In this document: piece after piece, positions 25,244 to 34,416 of the stretch
How the letters are laid out: each line of letters begins with the position of its first letter
Numbering within the stretch: the stretch's first letter is position 1
NCBI GenBank assembly: GCA_044433645.1
Contig: JAWXTK010000004.1
Coordinates: 35,035 to 99,034 of the forward strand
Length of the DNA stretch: 64,000 nucleotides
Reading direction: 5' to 3'
Source of the DNA: JAWXTK01 sp044433645
Lineage (GTDB): Bacteria > Bacteroidota > Bacteroidia > Bacteroidales > Rikenellaceae
The notes under the pieces: generated by a model
The model's input: only the letters and a program-made list of their open reading frames with translations
Told to the model about the DNA's origin: nothing
Databases searched by the model: none
Translations under genes and position numbers: made by a program

Positions 25244-26321
25244 TGGAGGGGGCACAGGAGGGCATCTTTACCCGGCCGTAGCTGTTGGTGAGGCTCTGAA
25301 AAAGAGACTTGGAGATGACTGTGAGCTGCTTTTTGTAGGTGCAGAGGGTAAAATGGAAATGGAGAAAATACCTGCTCTAGGCTATAAGATTGTTGGTCTG
25401 CCGGTTGTTGGTTTGCAGCGAAAATTTACGTTCAAGAACTTTGCTTTGCCTTTTAAAATCTTAAAAAGTCTGCGTAAAGCTAGGAGAATTATCAAGTCTT
25501 TTGATGCAGATATAGTTGTAGGATTTGGAGGATATGCCAGTGCACCCGTGTTGTGGAGTGCTCAGAGGATGAAGATTCCAACGCTAATTCAGGAGCAAAA
25601 TTCGTATGCAGGAGTCACTAATAAAATTTTGTCTAAAAAAGCCGACAAGATATGTGTTGCCTACTCGGGCATGGAGAAGTTTTTTAGGAGAGATAAAATT
25701 ATTATGACGGGTAACCCTTTGCGTGGGAGTTTTTCTTCTGAAAATATCTCGCGTGCAGAGGCTGCTAAGTATTTTTCTTTAGACGAAAATAAACAGATTT
25801 TGTTGATTTTAGGGGGTAGTTTGGGCAGTCGTACACTTAATGAAATGATGAAAGCTAATCTTGATTCTATAATTGAAAGTGCTGATTATCAGGTGATTTG
25901 GCAAACTGGGAAGTATTATGAAAAAGAGATGTGTGAGTTTACGTCAACTCGCAAGACTGAGGGTCTGTGGCAGGGGGCTTTTATTGATAGGATGGACTAT
26001 GCTTATGCGTGCGCATCGCTTGTGATTTCGCGCTCGGGTGCTTGCACCGTTTCTGAGCTTTGCTTGGTCGGGAAGCCCACGATTTTTGTTCCTTCACCCA
26101 ATGTTGCAGAAGATCATCAGAGTAAAAATGCCAAGGCTTTGGTTGATGTAGAGGCTGCTTTGATGATAGCTGATAAGGATGCGATAAATAGTGCTATTCC
26201 ATTGCTTAACAGGACTTTAAAAGATAATAAACTGTTAGAAAAATTGTCAAAAAATATAAAATCCCTAGCAATAAATGATTCAAGTGAAAGGATAGTTGAA
26301 CAGATTTTAAAATTAATTTAA
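25224..26321 (+). CDS. murG: Lipid II synthase MurG
   Basis: MurG adds GlcNAc to lipid I at the inner face of the membrane. The 365-residue GT28 protein has the N-terminal G-loop SGGGTGGHLYPAVAVGEAL, VGFGGYASAPVLW, QEQNSYAGVTNKIL, a second G-loop LGGSLGSRTLNE and the UDP-GlcNAc site SRSGACTVSELCLVGKPTIFVPSP. It starts 20 bases inside ftsW. Confidence 0.96.
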   Translation: MKKIILSGGGTGGHLYPAVAVGEALKKRLGDDCELLFVGAEGKMEMEKIPALGYKIVGLPVVGLQRKFTFKNFALPFKILKSLRKARRIIKSFDADIVVGFGGYASAPVLWSAQRMKIPTLIQEQNSYAGVTNKILSKKADKICVAYSGMEKFFRRDKIIMTGNPLRGSFSSENISRAEAAKYFSLDENKQILLILGGSLGSRTLNEMMKANLDSIIESADYQVIWQTGKYYEKEMCEFTSTRKTEGLWQGAFIDRMDYAYACASLVISRSGACTVSELCLVGKPTIFVPSPNVAEDHQSKNAKALVDVEAALMIADKDAINSAIPLLNRTLKDNKLLEKLSKNIKSLAINDSSERIVEQILKLI

Positions 26322-26325
26322 AATT

Positions 26326-27708
26326 ATGAAGGTAGAATTTAAAAATATTTATTTTCTTGGTATTGGAGGCATAGGCATGAGTGCTTTGGCAAGATTTTTC
26401 TTGCATGAGGGCAAATCTGTGGCTGGTTACGACAGAACTTCAACGCCTTTAACTTTGGAATTAGAGAGCGAGGGTGCGCAGATTCATTATGAGGACGATA
26501 TAGAGTTAGTGGATAAAAAATTCCTCTCTAAGGAAGATACTTTGGTGATTTATACCCCTGCAATACCTAAAAATCATAGTGAATATAATTTCTTTTTAGA
26601 AGCTGGTTATCAGATAGTTAAGCGATCAAAAGCCTTGGGTTATTTAGCTCAAGATAAATATGTTATGGCTGTGGCTGGTACGCATGGAAAGACCACTACG
26701 ACCACTCTTACTGCATGGCTTAATCATGTAGTTTGCAAGGGTAGAGCAAATGCATTTTTAGGTGGAATTTCTAAGAATTTTGACTCTAATTTAGTCTTAG
26801 GCAAGGGTGATAGATTGGCTGTTGAGGCCGATGAATTTGATAGATCATTTTTGCAACTATATCCTAATGTGGCTGTTATTACTGCTGCTGATGCAGATCA
26901 TTTAGATATTTATGGGACGCATGATGCTGTAAAACAGGCGTTTAGTGAATTTATTAGTCAAATAAAACCTGGTGGTTCGCTTATATTGCGCAAAGGTGTT
27001 GATTTAGAAATTTCAAATACTCATATCAAGGTTTATACTTATAGTTTTGATGAAGAAAGCGATTTTTTTGTAATAAATATTACATTATTAAACACTGGAA
27101 AATATTGCTTTGATATAGTTTGTCCTGATAGAATTATTAAGGGTTGTACGCTTGGTTTGCCAGGTAGAATTAATGTTGAAAATGCTGTTGCAGCAGTTGC
27201 GCTTTTGTGGGCAGCTGGTCTTGATGATGAGGATGCTTTGCGTGAGGGCTTAGCAACTTTTAGTGGAGTAAAACGTCGTTTCGATTTTTATTTAAATACT
27301 GATAATCAGATATATATAGATGATTATGCGCATCACCCTAAGGAATTACAAGCAGCTATAAGCTCTATTAAAAGTATGTTCTCAGCTAGACATATTACAG
27401 CCATTTTTCAGCCTCATCTTTTTACACGTACTAATGATTTCTATCAAGAATTTGCAAAGGCCCTGTCGCTTTCTGATAGAGTAATTCTACTTCCTATTTA
27501 TCCAGCTCGTGAACTTCCCATTGAGGGGGTTACTAGTAAATTGATAGGAGATTTGGTTTCTGTGCCTGTTATTTATTCACAAAAAGAAGATGTTGTAGCA
27601 CTGATAGAGCAGTTAGACACAGATGTTGTTATTAGTTTTGGTGCAGGTGATATAGATAATTACTGCAAAGATATACATGGAATTTTGTCACAAAAGTTAC
27701 AAAAATAA
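26326..27708 (+). CDS. murC: UDP-MurNAc : L-alanine ligase MurC
   Basis: MurC adds the first amino acid to UDP-MurNAc. The 460-residue protein has YFLGIGGIGMSALARFF at the N-terminus, the ATP loop VAGTHGKTTTTTLTAWL, AVEADEFDRSFLQLYP, and YIDDYAHHPKELQAAI in the C-terminal domain. Five bases separate it from murG and the next gene begins one base after its stop. Confidence 0.96.
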   Translation: MKVEFKNIYFLGIGGIGMSALARFFLHEGKSVAGYDRTSTPLTLELESEGAQIHYEDDIELVDKKFLSKEDTLVIYTPAIPKNHSEYNFFLEAGYQIVKRSKALGYLAQDKYVMAVAGTHGKTTTTTLTAWLNHVVCKGRANAFLGGISKNFDSNLVLGKGDRLAVEADEFDRSFLQLYPNVAVITAADADHLDIYGTHDAVKQAFSEFISQIKPGGSLILRKGVDLEISNTHIKVYTYSFDEESDFFVINITLLNTGKYCFDIVCPDRIIKGCTLGLPGRINVENAVAAVALLWAAGLDDEDALREGLATFSGVKRRFDFYLNTDNQIYIDDYAHHPKELQAAISSIKSMFSARHITAIFQPHLFTRTNDFYQEFAKALSLSDRVILLPIYPARELPIEGVTSKLIGDLVSVPVIYSQKEDVVALIEQLDTDVVISFGAGDIDNYCKDIHGILSQKLQK

Positions 27709-27709
27709 T

Positions 27710-28585
27710 ATGAAAACAACTTTCGTTAAATTATTTGCTATTTTGGTGTGGATTTTGATCTTTGCCTATTTTGTTGTGAGTATAGGTTATAGTAATAGTA
27801 AGCAAAATGAGGTTAAAATTTCGGATGTAAATATTGTGTTCACAGATAGTTTGGAGTATGATTTTGTGAGTGCTCAACAAATTTTGGACCTGCTAGAGGT
27901 TAATAAAATTAATACCTACGGTTTATTAGCTAATGAACTGAATATGAGTGATATAGAGCAAGTTATTTCCTCAAATCCTTTTGTTAAAGATGCTCAGGTA
28001 TATGTTGATTTTAACGGCAAATTAACCATGAAAATCTCACAACGTCACCCCGTTATGAGATACAAGGGGCCTAAAGGTGAGAGTTTTTATATTACTGATG
28101 ATAATTTTATTCTGCCAGTGCAAACAAATTTCTCTTGTTATGTTCCAATTATTACTGGAGAATTGTTTTTGCCCTTTACTGAGGGTTTTGTAGGTTATTT
28201 TGAAAAAAATATTGGGGAAAGTGAAAAAAAAGATGCTAAAAATTTAGAATTCTTCTGCAAACTTGTTAATTTTGTGAAGTTTATTAGCGAAAGTGAATTT
28301 TGGGATGCCCAAATTGTTCAAATTAATGTTATTCAGCGTGATCATACCGTTGTTTCAGGCTTTAATAGTGAACGTTTGCCGACGATTTCTCTAAGAGAAA
28401 ATCTTGTTGAGTTAGTTCCACGTGTGGGTGATTGTGTGATTTTGTTTGGTGAGTTAGATAATTTTGAGCAAAAACTCGATAAATTGTCTCGACTTTACCA
28501 TGAAGCCATGCCTTTTGAGGGCTGGGCACATGCAAAACACATAAATTTGATGTTTGAAAATCAAATAGTTGTCTCTAATAAATAG
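27710..28585 (+). CDS. ftsQ: FtsQ-like cell division protein
   Basis: The protein has a short cytoplasmic N-terminus, one membrane helix (LFAILVWILIFAYFVVSIGY) and a periplasmic part with a POTRA-like region (QILDLLEVNKINTYGLLANELNMSDIEQVI, then NPFVKDAQVYVDFNGKL). This is the FtsQ layout, and its place between murC and ftsA agrees. FtsQ recruits FtsL and FtsB to the divisome. The start is set at the ATG at 27710 just after the murC stop rather than at one inside murC, since the longer form would put charged residues ahead of a normal start. Length is 291 residues. Confidence 0.88.
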   Translation: MKTTFVKLFAILVWILIFAYFVVSIGYSNSKQNEVKISDVNIVFTDSLEYDFVSAQQILDLLEVNKINTYGLLANELNMSDIEQVISSNPFVKDAQVYVDFNGKLTMKISQRHPVMRYKGPKGESFYITDDNFILPVQTNFSCYVPIITGELFLPFTEGFVGYFEKNIGESEKKDAKNLEFFCKLVNFVKFISESEFWDAQIVQINVIQRDHTVVSGFNSERLPTISLRENLVELVPRVGDCVILFGELDNFEQKLDKLSRLYHEAMPFEGWAHAKHINLMFENQIVVSNK

Positions 28586-28628
28586 AAATTAAGAATTTTA
28601 AATTTACAGATATAATTTTTTAAATAAA

Positions 28629-30038
28629 TTGGAAAATAAAGATTATTATATAGCTCTTGATCTTGGAAGTAGCAATGTTGTGCTGATGATAGGCAAAAAA
28701 ACTCAGGACAATAAGCTTTCTATCGTTGATTTTGCTCAGATACCCGTAGCAAGTGGTGCAGTTGTGTGTGGCGAAATCAAAAATATCAGTGCAGTTGAGA
28801 AAGCTATAAGAGAAGCTATGCTTCAAATACAAACACGTCAGGGCATAAAAATCGCTGAGGTCTATACTGGAATTTCAGGTCATCACATTAAACTTGCACA
28901 ACATTCTTATCATGTGTTTGTAGGGAGTGACGGTGAGATTAAAGATTCAGATGTTCAGGCACTTAATGATAGTATGAGAAATGTACAAGCTCCTGATACT
29001 GAGACTATTCTAAAGATTTTCCCCCAAGATTATATAATAGATGACACAACTCATGTGAGTAATCCCGAGGGTATGTTTGGTAATAAATTAGAGGCAAATT
29101 TTAATTTTATTATTGGCAATAAACTTGCTGTTAATCGTTTGCAAAAAGCCTTGGATAAGGTTGAGATAGCGCAAAAATCCCTCTATTTAAATGCTTTGGT
29201 TTCTTCACAAGCAGTTGTAACTACCGAAGAAAAGGAAATGGGTGTTGCAGTTTTGGATTTGGGTGCTGGAACTTCTGATCTAACTATTTTTGTAGACAAA
29301 ACTATGGCTCACATGTCGGTTATACCCGTTGGTGCTGAGCAGATTAACAAGGATATCAGAGAATTTGGTTTTATAGAAAAATATATTGAGGGCATCAAAA
29401 CTCAGTATGGTATGGCGCTAGTGAATGAGGATATCCAAGATGAGTTAGTGGGTGTTCCTGGTCGTCCGTCTATGGAGATTTCACTCAAAAATCTTTCGAC
29501 AATAATTCAAGCTAGGCTTAAAGATATTTTAGATTATGTTCAGGCTGAGATTAAATTCTATGGTTTTGAAAATCAACTGCGCGCAGGAATTATTATCACT
29601 GGTGGAGGTGCTAAATTAAAGAGAATCAGTGAGTTTATCAAACAATATACAAGTTACGATGTAAGAATTGCAACATCTGAGGAATATGTTAGTGAGGATT
29701 CGTTGGATATAGCAGCAAATACTTCGCTTTCTACTGTAATTGGTATTTTGTTGCAGGCGATTAATGATAATGATGAGCCTTGTGTCAGCGTGAATGAACA
29801 AGTTAAGCCTAAGCAAGAGGAAAAGCCTAAACAAGTTGATACGCGCAGAGTTATCATAGATTCTGAGCTAGAAGATATGCTAGAGCAAGAGGGAGCGCAA
29901 GACTCTGAGCAAGAGCAAGTTGAAGCTGCATCTCAAGATAAAAAACCTAATGTGTTTAAGAGATATTGGAGGAAATTTGTCGATAGCGTAGAGTACGTTA
30001 ACGATGTTCCTGATGAGAACAAAGATGATAAAAACTAA
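28629..30038 (+). CDS. ftsA: Cell division protein FtsA
   Basis: FtsA is the actin-like protein that ties FtsZ to the membrane. The 469-residue protein has the ATP-binding signature IALDLGSSNVVLMIG, the 1C domain, VAVLDLGAGTSDLTIF and IIITGGGAKLKRISEFI, then a long acidic linker and a C-terminal amphipathic segment with aromatic and basic residues (VFKRYWRKFVDSVEYV) that would bind the membrane. The only start that keeps the conserved N-terminus is TTG at 28629; a stop lies 30 bases upstream in frame and no ATG intervenes. Confidence 0.94.
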   Translation: MENKDYYIALDLGSSNVVLMIGKKTQDNKLSIVDFAQIPVASGAVVCGEIKNISAVEKAIREAMLQIQTRQGIKIAEVYTGISGHHIKLAQHSYHVFVGSDGEIKDSDVQALNDSMRNVQAPDTETILKIFPQDYIIDDTTHVSNPEGMFGNKLEANFNFIIGNKLAVNRLQKALDKVEIAQKSLYLNALVSSQAVVTTEEKEMGVAVLDLGAGTSDLTIFVDKTMAHMSVIPVGAEQINKDIREFGFIEKYIEGIKTQYGMALVNEDIQDELVGVPGRPSMEISLKNLSTIIQARLKDILDYVQAEIKFYGFENQLRAGIIITGGGAKLKRISEFIKQYTSYDVRIATSEEYVSEDSLDIAANTSLSTVIGILLQAINDNDEPCVSVNEQVKPKQEEKPKQVDTRRVIIDSELEDMLEQEGAQDSEQEQVEAASQDKKPNVFKRYWRKFVDSVEYVNDVPDENKDDKN

Positions 30039-30049
30039 TTTTTGGCTTT

Positions 30050-31405
30050 ATGACAGAAGAAATTTTTGCATTTGAATTCGAGCCAAAAGCGCATAATATA
30101 ATTATGGTCGCTGGAATTGGTGGAGGTGGAGGTAATGCTGTGAATCACATGTATGATTTGGGTATTACGGATGTGACTTTTATGGTGTGCAATACTGATT
30201 CTCAGGCACTTAATGCTAGTCCTGTGCCGCTTAAATTGCAACTTGGGGCAGGCTACGGAGCTGGGAATAATCCTGAAGTAGCCAAGCAGGCAGCTAGAAA
30301 TAGTGTTGATGATATTATCGAGACTTTCAAGCAAGAGGGCACAAAAATGGTGTTTATCACTGCCGGTATGGGTGGTGGAACAGGCACTGGTGCTGCGCCC
30401 GTTATTGCAAAGGTAGCCAATGAGTTAGATATTTTGACTGTGGCTATTGTGACTCTTCCATTTAGTTTTGAGGGGGAGAAACGTATGACTCAGGCTAAAC
30501 GAGGAATCAACGAATTGCGCGAATATGTTGACGCGATTTTGGTGATGGACAATGATAAAATTCACGAGATTTATGGTGAGCTGAGCGTTACAGACGCTTT
30601 TGGCCAGGCAAATAATCTGTTAGCCGATGCTGCTAAGGGTATTTCTGAAATTATTACTCGTGTTGGAGCTGTGAACGTCGATTTTGAAGATGTGAGGACA
30701 GTGATGACGCGCAGTGGTGTGGCTATGATGGGTACGGCAAAAGCGAGTGGTGAGGGTAGAGATGTTCTTGTTGCTCAGGAGAGCGTGTCCTCGCCTTTGC
30801 TGAATCACAATTATATAAAAGGTGCAAAAGATATCTTGCTAAATATAACTCATGGTAAAAATCCAGCTAGTTTGTCTGAGGCCGGTTCCATAGTAGAATA
30901 TGTGCAGGAAAATTCTGGCAATGGTGCAAATATTATTTGGGGTCTGGCTCAGGATTTAGATCTTGCTGATGATGAGATGAAGGTGGTTTTAATTGCAACT
31001 CAGTTTGGTGAAGAAGTTAATGATAGTATTTTTGGCTCTGATTATAAGCTAGTTAACTCTACAATACATCCTGTGGGTGAAGTTCCTCCCGTTGGTTTGA
31101 ATACCATTCCTTTGGATGAAGTGCTTAGCGAGAGTCCTTTCTCGGGAAGAGATAGAGGTCTGGTTTCGGCATTTAAAGATGAGTTTGTTGGAAAGGTAAA
31201 TGGGCAACAATCTTTGGTTGTTCACAGTAATAATATTTACTCAAATTTGGCTTTAGTACTCTCAAAACCTGCGTTTTTAAGGCGTAACATGAAGCTAGAC
31301 ACTAAGTTAAAGACGGGAGCTGGTAAAGCTAAAAAGGTCTTGCTCTCTAGTGAAAGTCCTCAGGAGACTCCAGAGTTTAAGGAGGTGAATCTTTTTGATA
31401 ATTAA
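30050..31405 (+). CDS. ftsZ: Cell division GTPase FtsZ
   Basis: FtsZ is the tubulin homologue that forms the division ring. The GTP-binding GGGTGTG is at residues 108-114, the T7 loop NVDFEDVRTVM is present, and the C-terminal tail contains LSKPAFLRRNMKLD, resembling the conserved C-terminal peptide of Bacteroidota FtsZ that binds FtsA. The 451-residue length fits. It begins 11 bases after ftsA and ends the division cluster. Confidence 0.97.
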   Translation: MTEEIFAFEFEPKAHNIIMVAGIGGGGGNAVNHMYDLGITDVTFMVCNTDSQALNASPVPLKLQLGAGYGAGNNPEVAKQAARNSVDDIIETFKQEGTKMVFITAGMGGGTGTGAAPVIAKVANELDILTVAIVTLPFSFEGEKRMTQAKRGINELREYVDAILVMDNDKIHEIYGELSVTDAFGQANNLLADAAKGISEIITRVGAVNVDFEDVRTVMTRSGVAMMGTAKASGEGRDVLVAQESVSSPLLNHNYIKGAKDILLNITHGKNPASLSEAGSIVEYVQENSGNGANIIWGLAQDLDLADDEMKVVLIATQFGEEVNDSIFGSDYKLVNSTIHPVGEVPPVGLNTIPLDEVLSESPFSGRDRGLVSAFKDEFVGKVNGQQSLVVHSNNIYSNLALVLSKPAFLRRNMKLDTKLKTGAGKAKKVLLSSESPQETPEFKEVNLFDN

Positions 31406-31417
31406 TCCAGCAAATTT

Positions 31418-32719
31418 ATGCTTAGTTTAAGTATTTTGAGTTTTAACCCTTTTGATAGTAGTATTTTATTGAGTCTACTTGCACTTTTAGGGTTAATAAT
31501 TTGTTCTGCTCTAATTTCTGGGTCAGAAACAGCACTTTTTTCGCTTTCTCCATCGGATATTGACAAGGTAAAAACTAGTGAAAGTAAAGTTAATAAAACT
31601 ATACTTAACCTGTTGTCTAAGCCTGATTCTATGCTAGCTACTGTATTGATAATCAATAATTTAGTGAATATATGCATAGTTGTCTTATCTAATAATGTCT
31701 TAGATAGTTTAATAGATTTTTCAAGAGCAGGAGACGGTTTGGTTTTTGTAGTAAAAGTAATAATTGTTACATTTTTGCTTTTGCTCTTTGGTGAGATTAT
31801 GCCTAAGATTTTTGCCTCGTATAATTCATTGGGTTTTGCTAGGTTGATAGCATTCCCATTATCGAGTCTGTGTAAGATTTTTAGGCCTTTATCCAGATTG
31901 TTGATAGGTACAGGGAATTTTATAAATAGAGGTTTGTCAAAGAATATTTCATCCAAGGATTTGTCGATAGATGTACTTTCAGATGCTCTGGAAATCACTG
32001 AAAATCAAAGTATTGAAGAAAAACAAATGCTCTCGGGTATAGTTAGTATAGTAAGTACTGAGGTTAAGGATATTATGAAATCACGCATGGATATCGTAGC
32101 GATTCAAATGCAAGATGATTTTGATACGGTCAAAAAAACTATCATTGATTCTGGTTTCTCGCGCATACCAGTTTATGAGCAAACTTTGGATAGTGTTAAA
32201 GGTGTACTTTACGTTAAGGATTTGCTTGCTAGCATATCACAAGGTAAGGATTTTGAATGGCAAGAGTATCTTCGTCAAGCTTACTTTGTGCCTGATAATA
32301 AGAAGATTAACGATTTATTAGATGATTTTCAAGCTAGTAAAGTGCATATTGCTATTGTTGTAGATGAATATGGCTCAACCTTGGGTTTGGTGTCGCTCGA
32401 AGATATTTTAGAGGAAGTTGTAGGAGAGATAGTCGATGAATCCGATAAAGAGCAACCATCATGTTTTGTGAGAGTTGACGATAAGACTTATATCTTTGAA
32501 GGTAAAACGCATTTGTCTGATTTTGAGAAGATTATGAACTTGGATGAGGATTTTTTCTCTAAGGAACGTGGCGATGCAGAGACTATCGCAGGACTTATGC
32601 TAGAACTTAAACGTGACTTTATCGTGCTTTCTGATCACTTTACTATCAAGAATCTAAAGTTTTCTGCCTATAAACTAGACGGCAGGCGCATAGATAAAAT
32701 AAAAGTTCAAATTTTATAA
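31418..32719 (+). CDS. gldE: GldE-like CNNM/CBS/CorC-domain membrane protein
   Basis: The 433-residue protein has the DUF21 (CNNM) membrane domain with about four helices, including LIICSALISGSETALFSLSP, then two CBS domains (MKSRMDIVAIQMQDDFDTVKK ... FSRIPVYEQTLDSVKGVLYVKDLL and VHIAIVVDEYGSTLGLVSLEDILEEVVGEI), and a C-terminal CorC/HlyC domain. This layout matches GldE of Bacteroidota and related Mg2+/Co2+ exporters. The name GldE comes from gliding bacteria; no other gld genes are here, so gliding should not be assumed. It starts 12 bases after ftsZ. Confidence 0.8.
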   Translation: MLSLSILSFNPFDSSILLSLLALLGLIICSALISGSETALFSLSPSDIDKVKTSESKVNKTILNLLSKPDSMLATVLIINNLVNICIVVLSNNVLDSLIDFSRAGDGLVFVVKVIIVTFLLLLFGEIMPKIFASYNSLGFARLIAFPLSSLCKIFRPLSRLLIGTGNFINRGLSKNISSKDLSIDVLSDALEITENQSIEEKQMLSGIVSIVSTEVKDIMKSRMDIVAIQMQDDFDTVKKTIIDSGFSRIPVYEQTLDSVKGVLYVKDLLASISQGKDFEWQEYLRQAYFVPDNKKINDLLDDFQASKVHIAIVVDEYGSTLGLVSLEDILEEVVGEIVDESDKEQPSCFVRVDDKTYIFEGKTHLSDFEKIMNLDEDFFSKERGDAETIAGLMLELKRDFIVLSDHFTIKNLKFSAYKLDGRRIDKIKVQIL

Positions 32720-32732
32720 CATTTGTTACAAA

Positions 32733-33329
32733 ATGCCCTTAATTAAAACCATACAACTAAGAGGTGCACAACTCAGTATTTGGCATATTACAGAGAGTGT
32801 AAATGAGCTTGAAAGTGGTTTGATAGGGGGTGAGTTAGCTGTTTGCAAAGGGTTTAAATCTGATTCACGTAAACGTGAGTTTGCTGCATCGAGAGTAATG
32901 TTACACTGTTTGCTATCAGGTCATGAAGTTGAATATGCTAATTCTGGTGCACCAAAATTCAAGGATTTAAACAAAGGTCTAAGTATCTCGCATAGTGGAG
33001 ATTACGCTATCTGTTTGGTGTCGGACAAACAATCGTGTGCCGTTGATGTTGAGTTTCTTGCAAGGGATATTTCGCGTTTAAAGCACAAGTTTCTCTTGCA
33101 AAAAGAGCAAGAAATTCTTGGGCAGGAGAAAAACTACATTATTGCCTGGTGTGCCAAGGAGGCAGCTTATAAATTTCTGCAACGTGAGAATGTTGATTTT
33201 AAAGAGCATCTTATGGTTTCGCAACTTGACGTCAATGCTAAAACCATTAAAATTTTGGCTTTCTCTGAGCAGATTTTGCCAATAAATTATCTATTTTTTC
33301 AAGATTTAGTCGTAGCCTATATAATATAG
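32733..33329 (+). CDS. 4'-phosphopantetheinyl transferase (Sfp-type)
   Basis: The enzyme moves phosphopantetheine from CoA to a carrier protein. The 198-residue protein has GLSISHSGDYAICLVSD, the Mg2+-binding AVDVE, and WCAKEAAYKFL, the three Sfp/PF01648 motifs. In Bacteroidota such a gene often follows gldE and serves acyl carrier protein. It starts 13 bases after gldE, so it is likely part of the same message. Confidence 0.88.
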   Translation: MPLIKTIQLRGAQLSIWHITESVNELESGLIGGELAVCKGFKSDSRKREFAASRVMLHCLLSGHEVEYANSGAPKFKDLNKGLSISHSGDYAICLVSDKQSCAVDVEFLARDISRLKHKFLLQKEQEILGQEKNYIIAWCAKEAAYKFLQRENVDFKEHLMVSQLDVNAKTIKILAFSEQILPINYLFFQDLVVAYII

Positions 33330-33349
33330 GTATGAAATTGTGTTTTTTT

Positions 33350-33381
33350 CTTGTTGAATTCAAATAAAGATATTATCTTTG
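33350..33381 (+). promoter_or_regulatory. Promoter of the his operon leader
   Basis: TATCTTTG (33374-33381) is a consensus -7 box with CTTG (33350-33353) 20 bases upstream as a weaker -33. Transcription would start near 33388, about ten bases before the leader peptide ATG. Confidence 0.75.
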
Positions 33382-33397
33382 TGGAAATAAAAATTTT

Positions 33398-33448
33398 ATG
33401 AAAGTACAATTACATATTCATGCGCATCATTTACATCTTAACTCCTAA
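33398..33448 (+). CDS. hisL: Histidine-rich leader peptide of the his operon
   Basis: The 16-residue frame MKVQLHIHAHHLHLNS has five histidines within eight residues (positions 6, 8, 10, 11, 13). It lies between a consensus promoter and an intrinsic terminator, 110 bases before hisG. This is the layout of a ribosome-mediated attenuator: when charged tRNA-His is scarce, a ribosome stalls on the His codons and the downstream RNA folds so that the terminator does not form. The stop codon is five bases before one arm of the likely antiterminator. Confidence 0.88.
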   Translation: MKVQLHIHAHHLHLNS

Positions 33449-33453
33449 AAGGG

Positions 33454-33498
33454 CTAAGTAGGTTTTGGTTGTGTAAATATGTCAACATATAAACTTAG
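33454..33498 (+). promoter_or_regulatory. Likely antiterminator arms of the his attenuator
   Basis: CTAAGT (33454-33459), just after the leader stop codon, pairs with ACTTAG (33493-33498), which reaches into the base of the terminator stem; TTT after the first arm can extend the pairing with AAA. A ribosome sitting at the leader stop codon would cover the first arm, and one stalled on the His codons would leave it free. Confidence 0.55.
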
Positions 33499-33531
33499 GG
33501 CTGCCTTTTTAATTAAAGACAGCCTTTTTTT
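33497..33531 (+). terminator. Attenuator terminator in front of hisG
   Basis: AGGGCTG (33497-33503) pairs with CAGCCTT (33520-33526), with a further inner stem CTTT/AAAG, and ends in a run of seven T. It lies only 28 bases before the hisG ATG. Confidence 0.88.
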
Positions 33532-33558
33532 GATAATTATTAAATAAAAATATATAAA

Positions 33559-34410
33559 ATGATTAGATTAGCTATTCAGGCCAAAGGTCGACTAAACGAG
33601 GACAGTGTAGAACTTCTGCAAGAGGCAGGCATCTCCATTGAGGGAAGCAAACGCAAACTTTTAACTCATTCTCCTGATTTTGATTTGGAAGTGCTTTACC
33701 TTCGTGACGATGATATTCCACACGCTGTGGCTATGGGAGTTGCTGACATAGGTATCGTGGGTCTTAACGAAGTTGAAGAAAAAATGCAGGATGTGAAGAT
33801 AGTTCACAACCTAGGTTTTGGCAAATGTAGAATTTCTTTGGCTATTCCTAAAACAGATGAATACGAGGGGGTTAGCTATTTTTCAGGAAAAAGAGTTGCA
33901 ACTTCTTATCCTAAAATCTTATCTAATTTCTTTGCAAAAGAGGGTGTAGATGCAGAGATACACGAGATTGCAGGATCTGTGGAAATTGCTCCTTCAGTTG
34001 GTATGGCAGATGCGATTTTTGATATCGTTAGCTCGGGTGGTACGCTAGTTTCAAATGGTTTGAAAGAGGTTGAAAAAGTTTTGTTCTCTGAGGCAGTACT
34101 TATTTCTAATCCTTCCTTGGATGATGCTAAAGTGCAGTTACTTAATCAGTTACTTTTCCGTTTTGAGGCAGTTGAGAGAAGTAGAGGAATGAAATATGTT
34201 GTGATGAACTTGCCAACTGACAAGATAGAAAGTGCAGTAGCTATGTTGCCAGGCATGAAATCTCCTACGGTTCTTCCTTTGGCGCAAGAGGGCTGGAGCT
34301 CGCTTCATGTAGTGCTTGGCGAAAAGGAATTGTGGAATAAAATTGAACTTCTAAAAAGTGTTGGTGCTGAGGATATTTTGGTGCTTGCACTTGAGAAAAT
34401 GATACGATAA
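33559..34410 (+). CDS. hisG: ATP phosphoribosyltransferase HisG, long form
   Basis: HisG joins ATP and PRPP in the first, feedback-controlled step of histidine synthesis. The 283-residue protein is the long form: the catalytic part (IRLAIQAKGRLNEDSVELL, DDIPHAVAMGVADIGIVGLNEV, RVATSYPKILSNFF, the PRPP loop EIAPSVGMADAIFDIVSSGGTL) and a C-terminal ACT-like domain (residues about 210-283) that binds histidine. Hence the enzyme is likely self-contained and needs no HisZ. It is the first structural gene after the attenuator. Confidence 0.96.
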   Translation: MIRLAIQAKGRLNEDSVELLQEAGISIEGSKRKLLTHSPDFDLEVLYLRDDDIPHAVAMGVADIGIVGLNEVEEKMQDVKIVHNLGFGKCRISLAIPKTDEYEGVSYFSGKRVATSYPKILSNFFAKEGVDAEIHEIAGSVEIAPSVGMADAIFDIVSSGGTLVSNGLKEVEKVLFSEAVLISNPSLDDAKVQLLNQLLFRFEAVERSRGMKYVVMNLPTDKIESAVAMLPGMKSPTVLPLAQEGWSSLHVVLGEKELWNKIELLKSVGAEDILVLALEKMIR

Positions 34411-34416
34411 TTTGAT

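Noticed and set aside
31402..31998. A 198-codon frame antisense to gldE
   Set aside because: It mirrors the codons of a clear CNNM/CBS gene on the other strand, lacks motifs, and has no promoter.
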